Assembly: GCA_015709495.1 (NCBI GenBank)
Contig: CP054189.1
Location: 1,116,001 to 1,180,000, forward strand
DNA from: Chthonomonadaceae bacterium
Lineage (GTDB): Bacteria > Armatimonadota > Fimbriimonadia > Fimbriimonadales > Fimbriimonadaceae
Reading direction: 5' to 3'
DNA length: 64,000 bases
The notes beneath the pieces are model-generated. The model did no database searches. It was not told the origin of the DNA and saw only the letters and a list, made by a program, of their open reading frames with translations. Positions 36,952 through 46,538 of the stretch are shown one piece after another. Each line of letters starts with the position of its first letter. Position 1 is the stretch's first letter. The position numbers and the translations under genes are program-made.

Positions 36952-37893
36952 CTACTTCTTGCGGCGTCGCAGAAGAGGAACGATTCCGAGGCCAAGAGCC
37001 AGCATCGAGGCAGGCTCCGGAACAGCCGCGAACGAGATCGCACCGAAGCTGTGGCCGATGCAGTCTCCTGCGGAGCCGTCGGTCGCGAATCCCAACCCGA
37101 GGTCGCCGGGCGTCATGAAGACGGAAGCATCGCCCTCGGCGTGGTCGTATCCCGTTCCACCCGAACCGATGTCGCCAACTCCGAGCATTCCGCTCCAAGC
37201 ATCGCCGGGAGCGAACGTTCCGGGGAACCCACTCGCCAAGAACCCATTGACGAAGAAGTCATCGCCAAAGTCCTGGCCGTCCATCCCGTTCAGGAAGAAG
37301 TGCGCGTCGCCTCCGAGATAGGGCATGCTGAACGCCATGCCGCCAGCAGCGACTCCCCCAGCCTCGCCGACGTTACCGAAGTACACGTCGATGTTGCGAA
37401 GACCGATCGAAGGGTTGGTGAACACACTCAACAGGCTTACACCTTCGGCGAGTGAAACGCCTCCCGCAGCATTGAGCTTGTCGGAGACCCCAGTGATCGT
37501 GTACACGCCGTCCGACGAGACCAGGCTCGTGACATCTGCGAAGTAAGAGTTCGATGAGGTCTTGCCCCAGCAAAGCTCCGTTCCCATGGCAAATCCAGTA
37601 CCGACGACCGGCGTCGCGCCGACCATGATGCTGGCCTCAAGCGGGTCGTATCCGGCAACGTCCCCGAGGAAGTTCCAGACGAGGAAGGAAGCCACGTAGG
37701 TCGAGCCGCCGGGCGTCGCCATAGCGAGCGAGACGGGACCGCCACCCATCGCGGCAGTTCGAGTGTTCGCGCCCGCGGTGACGTAATCACCCGTGAGCGC
37801 GGCGCTAAAGAACGGAACTCCGGACCATTGGGCTGCGGAAAACGCCGCAAGCGAAGCGGCAAGCGCAGCCATCGTCAACCTTTTCAGATACAT
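36952..37893 (-). CDS. PEP-CTERM sorting domain-containing secreted protein
   Basis: A 313-residue exported protein: signal peptide MYLKRLTMAALAASLAAFSAAQ, a Gly/Ala-rich beta-type middle part, and the C-terminal sorting tail VPEPASMLALGLGIVPLLRRRKK. The middle contains repeated Gly/Asp/Phe stretches (GGDAHFFLNGMDGQDFGDDFFVNG) with no enzyme motif that I know. The ATG is preceded by AAAGGAGA. Its promoter region shares a 15-base element with the first PEP-CTERM gene of the window. Probably monocistronic: it sits between divergent proS and the hairpin before ftsY. Confidence 0.85.
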   Translation of the reverse strand: MYLKRLTMAALAASLAAFSAAQWSGVPFFSAALTGDYVTAGANTRTAAMGGGPVSLAMATPGGSTYVASFLVWNFLGDVAGYDPLEASIMVGATPVVGTGFAMGTELCWGKTSSNSYFADVTSLVSSDGVYTITGVSDKLNAAGGVSLAEGVSLLSVFTNPSIGLRNIDVYFGNVGEAGGVAAGGMAFSMPYLGGDAHFFLNGMDGQDFGDDFFVNGFLASGFPGTFAPGDAWSGMLGVGDIGSGGTGYDHAEGDASVFMTPGDLGLGFATDGSAGDCIGHSFGAISFAAVPEPASMLALGLGIVPLLRRRKK

Positions 37894-37930
37894 TTGTTTC
37901 TCCTTTGAGAAGTCCAAGACGTAGTCCTCT

Positions 37931-37945
37931 CAATCGGTAATTGTC
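37931..37945 (-). promoter_or_regulatory. Second copy of the PEP-CTERM promoter-spacer element
   Basis: GACAATTACCGATTG on the minus strand, 13 of 15 bases identical to the copy at 1486-1500, again 17 nt after a -35-like TTGCCA when measured to the GATTGA -10 candidate. It lies 37 nt before the ATG at 37893. Confidence 0.4.
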
Positions 37946-38073
37946 TGCGACCTGGCAATTTGTGACAAAAGTCATCCAACGGGGTCAATCCCAGTATTTT
38001 TTCGTGCCGCTCGCTCCTCGTCCCACGGAGCTGCTCAAGCCTCGCCCGCCGATATGTCAAAATCCTGTTCCCC

Positions 38074-39588
38074 ATGAGCAGCAACCTCGGCATCCCCAAA
38101 CGAAGCGAAGGCTTCAGTGATTGGTACAACGAACTGGTCCAGAAGGCCGACCTTGCCGACTACTCGCCGGTTCGCGGTTGCATGGTGATCAAGCCGAACG
38201 GCTACCGCATTTGGGAACTGATGCAAGGGGCGCTCGACGGCATGTTCAAGGACACGGGTCACGAGAACGCATACTTTCCGCTCCTGATCCCCAAGTCGTT
38301 TCTCTCGAAGGAGGCCGAGCACGTCGAGGGCTTCGCCAAGGAATGCGCCGTCGTCACGCACCACCGGCTCATGGCGAACCCTGAGGGGCCTGGCGTCGTC
38401 GTCGACCCTGACGCAAAGCTGGAGGAAGAGCTCGTTATCCGCCCGACCAGCGAGACGATCATTTGGAACATGTACAAAAAGTGGATCCAGAGCTACCGCG
38501 ACCTGCCGGTCCTTTTGAATCAATGGTGCAACGTGATGCGCTGGGAACTGCGCACACGACTGTTCCTGCGAACCGCAGAGTTCCTTTGGCAAGAGGGCCA
38601 TACGGCGCACGCTACGTTCGAGGACGCCGAGCGAGAAGCGCTCACGATCCTCGAAATCTACCGTCGGTTCGCGGACGAGTGGATGGCGGTGCCCGTGCTC
38701 AGCGGGGTCAAGTCGAACACCGAGAAGTTCGCGGGCGCCCATCACACCTACTGCATCGAGGCGCTTTCGCAAGAAGGCAAGTGCATTCAAGCGGGGACCT
38801 CGCACCACCTCGGCGACAATTTCGCTCGAGCGTTCGACGTGACGTACCAATCGCCTGAGGGCAAGTTGGAGTACGTCCACGCGACCTCGTGGGGACTCTC
38901 CACGCGGATGGTAGGAACCCTCATCATGGTTCATTCCGACGACAAGGGCCTCGTCGCTCCGCCTCGGCTCGCGCCCGTGCAGGTGGCGATCGTTCCGCTC
39001 GGAAAGGATGAGGCGGCTCGCGAAGCGACCTATTCGGCTGCAGATCGGCTCGCAGAAGACCTGAAGAAGTCCGGCTGGGACGGCCTGGCGGTACGCGTGA
39101 AGGTCGATAAGCGCGAGCGGGAGTCTCCGGGCTTCAAGTTCAACGATTGGGAGCTCAAAGGCGCGTGCTTGAGGATCGAACTCGGACCCCGGGACCTCGA
39201 AGGCGGGACGGTCGTACTGGCTCGGCGCGACACGGGCGAGAAGGCTACCGTTCCCCTCGATGAGGTTGTCAGCGCGGTGGGCGAACGCCTAGCGGATATG
39301 CAACGCGCCCTTTTTGAGAACGCGAAGCGCTTCCGCGACGAAAACACCTTCCGAATCGACACTTGGGAGGATTTCGAGAAGCACTTTGAAGGGGAAGGCG
39401 GCGCGGGCTTCGTGCTGGCGCACTGGGACGGCACCGACGAGACGGAACTGGCGATCTCTGAACGAACGAAGGCCACGATTCGGTGCATTCTCAGAGAGCC
39501 GCTCCATCCGGACGACGCCAAGCCGGGCAAGTGCGTTCTCACGGGCGGCCCCAGCCCCCAGAGGGTCGTCTTCGCGAAGGCCTATTGA
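38074..39588 (+). CDS. proS: Prolyl-tRNA synthetase (ProS, archaeal/eukaryal-type)
   Basis: A 504-residue class II synthetase of the short ProS type without the bacterial editing insertion. Motif 2 is [32 protein letters not shown]; motif 1 lies around [31 protein letters not shown]; motif 3 is in [32 protein letters not shown]. The anticodon-binding domain follows ([20 protein letters not shown]), then the ProS-specific C-terminal domain ending in ...VVFAKAY, where a terminal Tyr is the family norm. A weak CAAAAT box lies about 10 nt before the ATG and no Shine-Dalgarno is present. Confidence 0.95.
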   Translation: MSSNLGIPKRSEGFSDWYNELVQKADLADYSPVRGCMVIKPNGYRIWELMQGALDGMFKDTGHENAYFPLLIPKSFLSKEAEHVEGFAKECAVVTHHRLMANPEGPGVVVDPDAKLEEELVIRPTSETIIWNMYKKWIQSYRDLPVLLNQWCNVMRWELRTRLFLRTAEFLWQEGHTAHATFEDAEREALTILEIYRRFADEWMAVPVLSGVKSNTEKFAGAHHTYCIEALSQEGKCIQAGTSHHLGDNFARAFDVTYQSPEGKLEYVHATSWGLSTRMVGTLIMVHSDDKGLVAPPRLAPVQVAIVPLGKDEAAREATYSAADRLAEDLKKSGWDGLAVRVKVDKRERESPGFKFNDWELKGACLRIELGPRDLEGGTVVLARRDTGEKATVPLDEVVSAVGERLADMQRALFENAKRFRDENTFRIDTWEDFEKHFEGEGGAGFVLAHWDGTDETELAISERTKATIRCILREPLHPDDAKPGKCVLTGGPSPQRVVFAKAY

Positions 39589-39704
39589 CGCTCCGATCCA
39601 CGCTCTGGCCCCCGGCTTTTCGGGGCGAAAGGGCGAAAATCGCCGTCGGCCTCCACCAGGACCGCTATACTCGAAGCTAGCTCATATCTTGGAGATGACT
39701 CATT

Positions 39705-40358
39705 ATGAAACGGCTTTCGGTTTGGATCGCTTTTTCGATCGGCGCTCTCGCTCTCGCCTCGCCGCTGCTCCTTCAAAGCTCCGTGCTCGTCAACGGCAAG
39801 GCGGGTAAGACGCCGCCCATCGAGAAAGAGGGCGAGATTTACATCCCGCTCTCGACGCTCAAGGAAGCGGGCGCGGAGATTCAGAAAGTGGGCGGAAAGG
39901 TTTCCGTTCGGTTCACCCCCATCGCAGGCGCGGTGCAACTCGACGCCAACGAAGGGGTTGTCGGCGAGTGGTTGTCGAACGGCGTTTGGCGCATGAGGCT
40001 CTCCAATCCGAAACTCGAAGATGGCGTCTATTCGATCGATTGGGAAGTGCGAAACATGACGAGCCAGACCCTCCGGCCCACCGAAACCGGCATGAAGTGG
40101 CCCGACCTGTTCGCCGCGGACTCGGGGAAACTGGACTCACTCCCCCGCTCGGACCGCGCCGCCAACGAGCTTTCGTTTTCGGAGCTCGCCCCCGGAGCGA
40201 TGGTGTCCCGCAGACTGGAATGGTACGTCAAATCCGGTCAGAAGCCCGACAAGTTCGTGGTTCGATTCGAGGTAACCGACATCATCAAGCAGCTCATGGC
40301 GAAGAGCAAGGTGGCGTTTGCAGGACCTTCGAACTTCCGCGTGTTTTTGAACAAGTAG
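39705..40358 (+). CDS. Secreted protein with copper-amine-oxidase-like N-terminal (stalk) domain
   Basis: A 217-residue exported protein: signal peptide MKRLSVWIAFSIGALALASPLLL, then a stalk-like domain at about 27-70 (SVLVNGKAGKTPPIEKEGEIYIPLSTLKEAGAEIQKVGGKVSVRF) of the type called Cu_amine_oxidN1, which is found in many surface proteins without oxidase function. The rest (VYSIDWEVRNMTSQTLRPTE...FEVTDI) looks like a beta-sandwich interaction domain. Role unknown. GGAG lies 9 bases upstream of the ATG and a TATACT box about 40 bases upstream. It lies between proS and the permease on the same strand. Confidence 0.75.
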   Translation: MKRLSVWIAFSIGALALASPLLLQSSVLVNGKAGKTPPIEKEGEIYIPLSTLKEAGAEIQKVGGKVSVRFTPIAGAVQLDANEGVVGEWLSNGVWRMRLSNPKLEDGVYSIDWEVRNMTSQTLRPTETGMKWPDLFAADSGKLDSLPRSDRAANELSFSELAPGAMVSRRLEWYVKSGQKPDKFVVRFEVTDIIKQLMAKSKVAFAGPSNFRVFLNK

Positions 40359-40415
40359 CCCCATCGCTGCTGGGACCCAAGCGCTGACTTGCCGGATCGA
40401 TGCGTTGAATCGGAT

Positions 40416-41624
40416 GTGAGCAGGTTGACCTCGAACTTGGGAGCGGCGCTCATCAGCCTTCGTGAGCAATGGCGAAGGTCGGTCTTGAGCGCGCTCGGCA
40501 TCCTCGTCGCCTCGTTCGCGATCGTGTCCCTCATCAGCATCGCCCTCGGCGTGGAGCGCGACGTCAGTTCGGAGGTCGACGAACTCGGAGTCAACATCCT
40601 CATCGTCCTTCCCAGTCGACTCGAAGACGACTCGATGTTCGCTCCGGGCCTCATGGGGATCAGCCAACTGGCATACCCGGATGTCGAACGGGTTCGGGCG
40701 CTTCCCGGCGTGGCCGGCGTGTCTCCGCTCACCTTCGTAGGAGCAGGCCCTAGGTTCAATACCGCGGAGAGCCCCGCGACGCTGGTGATCGCCTGTGAGC
40801 CGGAGTGGTTTCGGATGCGGTCGATGGCGTTTCGCGAAGGCGCGCATTTCGACTCCGAATCTGAAGCCTCGGCGGTGTGCGTGCTTGGGTCGAAGGCGAA
40901 AGACAAGCTCTTCGGCGATGCTCCTGCGTTGGGAAAGTCGATTCGCTATCTCGACGACGAGTTCAAGGTGGTCGGCGTAAGTCAAAGCACCGAGAGTTCG
41001 TCCTCCCTCCTTTCACAAGGGGGTTTTGAGAATATGGTGTATATCCCGTATCGGTGGCTCAAGGCCAAGCAGCCTGAGGCCCCGATCAGCCGCATCATGA
41101 TTCAGTTCGCGCCAGGGGAGGACCCGGACCGGCTCGTCGCTTCCGTCGAGGGGCTTTTGGGGAAGCGTTTGAACCGCGATTCGTACTCGGTGATCACGCA
41201 AAAGGACCTTCTTAAGCTGGTCTTCAAGTTCATGTCGATCCTGACGTGGCTTCTGGTGGGGCTGACCTCGATCGCGCTGTTCGTGGGCGGCGTGGGCATC
41301 ATGACGGTGATGCTGATGTCGGTCAATGAGCGCGCGAAGGAGATTGGGATCCGCAAGACCGCGGGCGCAACAAGGGGCGACGTCTTCGCCCAGTTCCTCT
41401 TTGAGGCGGTGGTGATCGCCCTGCTCGGCGGGGCAGGAGGCGTCGTTTTGAGTGCGATCGCCACAGGATTCCTGGCGTGGCTGACGCCCGTGAAGCCGCT
41501 GATCACTCTGGGCGTTGTGGCGCTCAGCCTAGGGGTCTGCGTGGGTGTGGGGACGGTTTTTGGGTTGATCCCCGCGATGAAGGCCGCGTTCCGCGACCCC
41601 GTCGAGAGCCTGCGTTACGAATGA
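40416..41624 (+). CDS. ABC transporter permease, MacB/FtsX type
   Basis: A 402-residue permease with an N-terminal transmembrane segment (VLSALGILVASFAIVSLISIALGVERDV), a MacB-type periplasmic core domain of about 220 residues, and three C-terminal transmembrane segments of the FtsX family (ILTWLLVGLTSIALFVGGVGIMTVMLMSVNERAKEIGIRKTAGATRGDVFAQFLFEAV, ending in FGLIPAMKAAFRDPVESLRYE). MacB-like proteins transmit ATP-driven movement across the membrane for export of toxins, lipoproteins or peptides. Neither an ATPase nor a membrane-fusion protein is encoded next to it, so it is an orphan. GTG was taken as the start; no Shine-Dalgarno is evident. Confidence 0.87.
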   Translation: MSRLTSNLGAALISLREQWRRSVLSALGILVASFAIVSLISIALGVERDVSSEVDELGVNILIVLPSRLEDDSMFAPGLMGISQLAYPDVERVRALPGVAGVSPLTFVGAGPRFNTAESPATLVIACEPEWFRMRSMAFREGAHFDSESEASAVCVLGSKAKDKLFGDAPALGKSIRYLDDEFKVVGVSQSTESSSSLLSQGGFENMVYIPYRWLKAKQPEAPISRIMIQFAPGEDPDRLVASVEGLLGKRLNRDSYSVITQKDLLKLVFKFMSILTWLLVGLTSIALFVGGVGIMTVMLMSVNERAKEIGIRKTAGATRGDVFAQFLFEAVVIALLGGAGGVVLSAIATGFLAWLTPVKPLITLGVVALSLGVCVGVGTVFGLIPAMKAAFRDPVESLRYE

Positions 41625-43438
41625 GCGAGCGCCGCCTTGGCCCCGGAATCGGCGCTTAGTGCCGCGAGCGCCTGGCTGGGAGCGATCTTGAAGCCCCACT
41701 CGTGGGCGCCGGACGAAGCGGCGGGCGAGCCCTCGATCACGGCCCGAGCCCAATTCGACGCCTTCGGGGAATCCCACGATTCCGACCAGACCGCGATCAC
41801 TCCGTTCGACCGCGCAGAGGCGACGGCGTCGGCCGGCAGCGCGAGCGTCAACCTTCGCCGGAAAAGCCGCCAACTCCTGCGCTCCTGTCTTAGCGGCCGC
41901 GCATCCGATGGGGAGGCGGTCGGAAGAGGCGAGAACACGATGAGGCAACCTTGCCCGGCCTGGCGAACGGTTTGGCGAAACTCGTCGTCGGGGAGCCAGC
42001 CTCGGACTCTTCGACGGGAATCGAGAGCACGAATCGCTCGGGAAAGCTCGAGCGCCCCCCAGCGCATCACTTCGACCTGCGACTCGTCGAGCCCGTCCGC
42101 AACGCGCGAAAAGGCCACGATCGCGAGCGGCGACGCCCCTTCGACCGGAACGACCGCGAGAGAACGAATGTCCGGATCCTCTCCCAACCAATCGCGCGCG
42201 AAGGCGGAGGCTTCGTCCCCGATCCACCAATGCCCCTCCTGTCGGGATGGCTCGCCTTCTGGCAAAGGAGGAAGCCCGAGCGCCTCGATTCGAACGTCCG
42301 CGCCGCTGAGGGTCTGGGCGAGTTCGGCCGTCACCAGCGCGACGCCCGATCCCAAGGAGTCGATGTCGCGGAGCAACGAGCCCAGATCATAGAGAAACTC
42401 CGCGCGTTCGGCGGAAAATCGCCAGGCGCGATGCTCAGCTTCCTCGGCAATCGCTTGGGCGACGTACGGCGCGATCTGTTCCAGGGCATCGGCAGTTTGT
42501 TCCAATCCAACTGGATCGGGATCGCTCGCGCAGAGGAGCCCTACCAGCTTGCCGCGGTGCCTCAGCACGACGTTGCGGAACGTTCCCTTTCGTTCGTCGC
42601 TGGCCAAGGCGTCGAGCGCTTTCGCCGCGAAATGGGTTACCTGAGCCGGCGCATGATCGGGATTAAGGGGGAGCGTATCCGCGCGAGCGTTGGGAGTCGC
42701 TCCCCGACCGGCGCGAAACACCAAGCTACTCCCCGCGGGGCCCAGCGTGTAGAGCGAGAGCGATTCCGCTTGGGAGAGGTCCGCGAGCTTGTTGACGACC
42801 CTCCGAAGGAAGTTGGCCTCAGGACCGTGGCGAAGCTCTGCAACCTGCGTGGCGAAGCCGTCGCGCCGCGCCCGGTATTGGAGGTCCCTATACATCTCTC
42901 TCATGCGCCGGAGACTCTCTCGCAGTTCGAGATACGCCGTCGGCTCTTCGCCTTCGAGGGGACGAAGCTCCTCAGGATCGAGCGCGCGATGGGTCGTCGC
43001 GACGATGCGCTTGCTCTCGAGCATGAAGCAGAGAACCAACACCCCGACGGCTTGCCCCAAGAGCGCGGCGTCGAGGGGCCTCCCGAGAAGGTATGCCGAG
43101 ACGAACAGCGAACTTGCCGCCAAAGGCGCGAGCGAAAGGGGTTGTGTGCCGTAGCGGCTCACCGCGAAGGCGCAGGGCGCGGCGCACAGGAACCCGAGCG
43201 TTCCTGACCCGCCGAGCGTGGCGAGAATCCACGAAATCGCGAGCGCGTCTCCGAAGGCGACGAATCCCGCGACGCCTGGATTCGCGCGCCGCTCGTTGGG
43301 GAGTCGGAACACGCCAAACGCAAATAGGCAATACCCGGCCGCCGGGAGCAACAGAGACGTGAACTCGGGCAGTCCTAAGACCCCCACACCCAGCAGCAGC
43401 AGCCCCGACCCGAACCAGCGGACGATGAGTTCTTTCAT
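41615..43438 (-). CDS. Membrane protein with GAF-type sensory domains, 607 aa
   Basis: The N-terminal 145 residues contain about five hydrophobic segments (LLLLGVGVLGLPEFTSLLLPAAGYCLFAFGVF ... LGQAVGVLVLCFMLE), followed by a short coiled-coil (AYLELRESLRRMREMYRDLQYRAR) and two GAF-like domains at about 215-345 and 350-470. The C-terminal 120 residues (LPDDEFRQTVRQAGQGCLIVFSPL) may be a degenerate GGDEF-like fold but have no GG(D/E)EF. It could sense a small ligand or redox state and pass the signal to an unknown partner; no histidine kinase or cyclase domain is recognisable. It overlaps the end of the convergent permease gene by 10 bases. Confidence 0.7.
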   Translation of the reverse strand: MKELIVRWFGSGLLLLGVGVLGLPEFTSLLLPAAGYCLFAFGVFRLPNERRANPGVAGFVAFGDALAISWILATLGGSGTLGFLCAAPCAFAVSRYGTQPLSLAPLAASSLFVSAYLLGRPLDAALLGQAVGVLVLCFMLESKRIVATTHRALDPEELRPLEGEEPTAYLELRESLRRMREMYRDLQYRARRDGFATQVAELRHGPEANFLRRVVNKLADLSQAESLSLYTLGPAGSSLVFRAGRGATPNARADTLPLNPDHAPAQVTHFAAKALDALASDERKGTFRNVVLRHRGKLVGLLCASDPDPVGLEQTADALEQIAPYVAQAIAEEAEHRAWRFSAERAEFLYDLGSLLRDIDSLGSGVALVTAELAQTLSGADVRIEALGLPPLPEGEPSRQEGHWWIGDEASAFARDWLGEDPDIRSLAVVPVEGASPLAIVAFSRVADGLDESQVEVMRWGALELSRAIRALDSRRRVRGWLPDDEFRQTVRQAGQGCLIVFSPLPTASPSDARPLRQERRSWRLFRRRLTLALPADAVASARSNGVIAVWSESWDSPKASNWARAVIEGSPAASSGAHEWGFKIAPSQALAALSADSGAKAALAHS

Positions 43439-43556
43439 TCGGTTCCTACTGGGTATCTCGGTAATCTGACGGGGGTTCTGAAGCCACGAGGCTTGGGGTA
43501 GAATCTTGGGCTCCGGTGAATGCGCTCACTCTTTGCGCGAACGGAGAGAACGAACC

Positions 43557-44204
43557 ATGTCGATTCTACAAGCAGAACCCAGAGCGGAAGGGCCGACGAC
43601 GAAGCAGCTTCGTCGCATGGGGATCACGCCCATGGCGATCATCGAAAAGAACAAAGGGACCGTCATCCTGCAAGCTCCGGAGCGGAGCATCCTCGACGCG
43701 TTGAAGGGCGCCAGCGCTCTCGGCCAGTTCAAGGTGCAGATCAACGGGGAAAAGGCCCCCCGTAGCGTGATTCTGAAGTCGGTCGACAAGGACCCCGTCG
43801 CGAACCGCCTTCTTCACGTGGCCGTTCTCGAAGTGAGCCAGACCGACGTGGTCATCGTCGAAGTTCCGATCCACTTCGTGGGGACGCCCGCGCCCGTCGA
43901 GCAGAAGGAAGGCACCGTGCTTCACCCGACGACGCACCTCAAGGTTCGAGGCCAGATTCAGGACTTGCCCGATTCGCTCGAAATCGACATTTCCGGCCTC
44001 GAAATGAACCATTCGGCCTCGGTAAGCGACCTTACGATTTCGGACAAGCTGGAGATTCTCACGCCGCTCGACGCCACGATCGCGACCATCGCGCCGATCG
44101 TCGTCCAAGTTGAGTCGGAGGCCGAGCCAACCGAAGGAGGCGCAGAACCGGAATTGGTCGGCGGCGAATCGGAAGGCGAATCGGATTCCGGCGGCGAGGG
44201 CTAG
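43557..44204 (+). CDS. rplY: 50S ribosomal protein L25 (general stress protein CTC family)
   Basis: A 215-residue L25/TL5/CTC protein that binds 5S rRNA. The N-terminal beta-barrel is seen in LQAEPRAEGPTTKQLRRMGITPMAIIEKNKGTVILQAPERSI and SVILKSVDKDPVANRLLHVAVLEV, the C-terminal domain in GTPAPVEQKEGTVLHPTTHLKVRGQIQDLPDSLEIDISGLEMNHSASVSDL. The last 35 residues are acidic and Gly-rich. Usually pth follows this gene; here it is convergent with the DUF5107 gene, overlapping by 4 bases at the stop codons. GGAG ten bases upstream supports the ATG. Confidence 0.92.
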   Translation: MSILQAEPRAEGPTTKQLRRMGITPMAIIEKNKGTVILQAPERSILDALKGASALGQFKVQINGEKAPRSVILKSVDKDPVANRLLHVAVLEVSQTDVVIVEVPIHFVGTPAPVEQKEGTVLHPTTHLKVRGQIQDLPDSLEIDISGLEMNHSASVSDLTISDKLEILTPLDATIATIAPIVVQVESEAEPTEGGAEPELVGGESEGESDSGGEG

Positions 44205-45994
44205 ACCCGGCTGCGATTCAGCAGAGCCGTCCATTCGGACAGCCTTTCGTCGTTCGGGAACGCCGTCGCAAGCTCTCGTATCGCTCGAACCTCGACGTTT
44301 CTCCAAGGAAAAGGGGGACCCCAAGGCTCTTGGGCGGCCTTGCGAACCTGGTGCGCTGCTTCGGCCGCGTGGCGAGTTTTGAGAAGCAGCAGCCACGCCA
44401 ACAAGTAGCGCAAGAGCGGAACTTCACCCACTCGCAACGCCTCCTCGATCCATTGGGAGGCCTCGGCTAGGCGGCCCGTTCCAACCAATATCGCGGCGAT
44501 GCCCACGGCCGTTTGTGGGTTCTGCGCCGCTGGCCGCGCGAGCGGATTCGGACCTTTGCCTGCCGCGTGAGGCTGACGGAGAAACGCCTCCACGCGAAGC
44601 AAAGGCTCCAACGGGGAAAGGGTGTGAGCGGTGGAAAGCGCCTCTGAGGCCATCTCCGGCTGCTCAGACTCTGAGAGCGTCACGCTGCCCATCCACCAAG
44701 CCAAGGGATCGGGGGCGTTGTGGGCGATCGCGGACTCCGCATGACTCCACGCCTCGTCCCATTCGCCGATCCTCATCGCCCTCGCTGCCAGGGCGACCCA
44801 CGCGCCTCCGCGCAGTTCCGGCCACCGAGTCGCTTCGATCAACTGCAAGCGGGAAGCCTCGCCGTCGTCCTGAGAAAGCTCCCCGCCGTCCCAACTATCG
44901 AATCGGCCCGGTTGGGGCGAATCGTCCCACCAGTTCGCTTCCTCGGCGTTCAGGTCTACAGCACGCGTAGAGTCTCGAATCCCCTCGTAGACCCTGCCCT
45001 CTGCGCTTTTCCAAGCCAGGGCTTGCACGCCCGATTCGAACCTGGAGACGTCGACCTCGACGGGGAATCCGCTCTGGAGTGGCATCGGGCTCTCGAACTC
45101 GTTGCCTGAGGAGTCGAGCACATGAATCGATCCCTCGCCCGAGACTTCGCCGGGCCAGAGGACCAAGCTCTCGCCTGTGCCGGTCGCCGCGAAGTCTGGG
45201 CTGAGAGACTCGATGGGACCTCCGATCTGCGCGAACTCAAGGCTCAACTTCCACGTTTCCACCTGTCGGGGAGCGAGTTCGACGTTTCGAGACAGATGGC
45301 ATGAGCCTTCGTGCAACTGTGCTGAGCCGAAGTCGCTCGGACCCCCGGCGATCCTCACCGCCCAGCCCTCCCGTAAGTTGGCGGCCGCAACGCCGGGGCG
45401 ACGGCTCGCTCGCCACTCGCGGCCGAATCCCGAGAGCGCGATTCCTCGGAAAAACCGCTGAAAGCGAAGCGAGCGATTGAGCACGGACCCCTGGAAATAG
45501 ATCCGCGGGCGCGAGGGATCGAGGGCGACCTCCAGATTCCAACTGAGGTCGTGGCCGTAAAGCCACTGAAACATCGCTACCCTGGCCGGCTCGGACTGAT
45601 CCCCTGGGGGAAGCAAGGCGAAATCGACCGGACCGAGCGAAAGTGGCCCTGGGTTGCCTCCGACCCTCCATTCGATCCCGGCGTCGGCGCACAGCCAGCC
45701 CTCCTCGCTCAAGGTAACGCCGAGTTCATCCGTAACCGAAAGGAGGTCGATCGCCTCGGCCTTGAGATGGACGCGAAGCAGCCGCCCCCCTAAGTCCGGC
45801 GCTAGCCACACTTCTAGAGCGTCGTTTTCGAGTTCGACGATGTCCAACTCCCGCTCCGCGTTTCGCCCGGTGAGGCGCATTTCCGGGTAGGGGAAGACAT
45901 GGGGCAGCGGCCCGTCTTCTTCGGGGCGCGGAAACAACGCTTCGACCTCGGGGAATCTGAGGCGGATCGAACTCTCTCGGATCGTGGCGGGCAT
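44201..45994 (-). CDS. DUF5107/TPR protein, 597 aa
   Basis: The N-terminal 300 residues resemble DUF5107, a beta-sandwich domain of the galactose-mutarotase type (IVELENDALEVWLAPDLGGRLLRVHLKAEAIDLLSVTD; GIEWRVGGN; FQRFFRGIALSGFGREW). The C-terminal part has TPR-like helices (WVALAARAMRIGEWDEAWSHAESAIAHNAPDPLAWWMGSVTLSE). In other bacteria DUF5107-TPR proteins occur with carbohydrate degradation genes and are thought to handle sugars, without a demonstrated reaction. No signal peptide. It is convergent with rplY and divergent from the small membrane protein gene. Confidence 0.75.
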   Translation of the reverse strand: MPATIRESSIRLRFPEVEALFPRPEEDGPLPHVFPYPEMRLTGRNAERELDIVELENDALEVWLAPDLGGRLLRVHLKAEAIDLLSVTDELGVTLSEEGWLCADAGIEWRVGGNPGPLSLGPVDFALLPPGDQSEPARVAMFQWLYGHDLSWNLEVALDPSRPRIYFQGSVLNRSLRFQRFFRGIALSGFGREWRASRRPGVAAANLREGWAVRIAGGPSDFGSAQLHEGSCHLSRNVELAPRQVETWKLSLEFAQIGGPIESLSPDFAATGTGESLVLWPGEVSGEGSIHVLDSSGNEFESPMPLQSGFPVEVDVSRFESGVQALAWKSAEGRVYEGIRDSTRAVDLNAEEANWWDDSPQPGRFDSWDGGELSQDDGEASRLQLIEATRWPELRGGAWVALAARAMRIGEWDEAWSHAESAIAHNAPDPLAWWMGSVTLSESEQPEMASEALSTAHTLSPLEPLLRVEAFLRQPHAAGKGPNPLARPAAQNPQTAVGIAAILVGTGRLAEASQWIEEALRVGEVPLLRYLLAWLLLLKTRHAAEAAHQVRKAAQEPWGPPFPWRNVEVRAIRELATAFPNDERLSEWTALLNRSRV

Positions 45995-46096
45995 CGGGTG
46001 ACGATTGACTTGAAGGTGGTTGCGGCCCGAGTGGAGGGCGATTCAGGCCCGAGCCGCTCGGGAACTCGCTACAGGGGCTGACGAGATTACCTCTGC

Positions 46097-46102
46097 TACA
46101 AT
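46097..46102 (+). promoter_or_regulatory. -10 box (TACAAT) for leaderless small membrane protein
   Basis: TACAAT lies exactly six bases before the ATG at 46109, with no ribosome-binding site. Confidence 0.5.
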
Positions 46103-46108
46103 ACGCCA

Positions 46109-46522
46109 ATGCCTCGACAATCGGCGGCGGTACTCAAGTCTCTAGTGAAGTGGTTCGTCATTCCGGTCGGACTCGCTGCCCTCGGTTTCTTTGTCGTTGG
46201 GCCCCGAATTGGTAACGTCGAAGGACTCGAACGCCCCGCGCTTGCCAGCCCGGAGTTGGAAGAGGAAGACGGAGCCGAGCCCGAACCGACCTCGGGCGGC
46301 GCTCAGGGGCCGGACGTCGAGGTGAGTTCGAAGCCGATCAAGCGGGTTGCCCCGGTTCGAACGGTCGAAAGGACCCCTGAGCCGGAGATTCCCCCTGAAA
46401 GTGACGACGTCCTGCCGCCCGACGAGGAACCACCCGGCGGCGAACCCCCTAACGAGCCGCCTCCCACCGAACCACCCCCGGCCGATCCACCCCCTGATGG
46501 CTCCGCGGGAGAGGGCGGGTAG
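46109..46522 (+). CDS. Small membrane-anchored Pro/Glu-rich protein
   Basis: A 137-residue protein with one transmembrane segment near the N-terminus (WFVIPVGLAALGFFVVGP) and a low-complexity acidic, Pro-rich tail (DVLPPDEEPPGGEPPNEPPP...). It has no homologue that I recognise. The layout resembles TonB-like or wall-spanning anchors, in which a Pro-rich stretch crosses the periplasm, but the C-terminal TonB domain is missing. A clear leaderless promoter and good codon use support that it is real. It is convergent with tatD, 16 bases apart. Confidence 0.65.
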   Translation: MPRQSAAVLKSLVKWFVIPVGLAALGFFVVGPRIGNVEGLERPALASPELEEEDGAEPEPTSGGAQGPDVEVSSKPIKRVAPVRTVERTPEPEIPPESDDVLPPDEEPPGGEPPNEPPPTEPPPADPPPDGSAGEGG

Positions 46523-46538
46523 CTCGGCGAGCGATCCG

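Noticed and set aside
39600..39660. GCCCC...GGGGC hairpin after proS as a terminator
   Set aside because: The five-base stem is followed by GAAAGGGCGAAAA, not a T-run, on the transcribed strand.
46430..46500. CCx-rich repeats in the small membrane protein gene as a possible tandem DNA repeat
   Set aside because: They are only codons of the Pro/Glu-rich tail and show no regular unit length.
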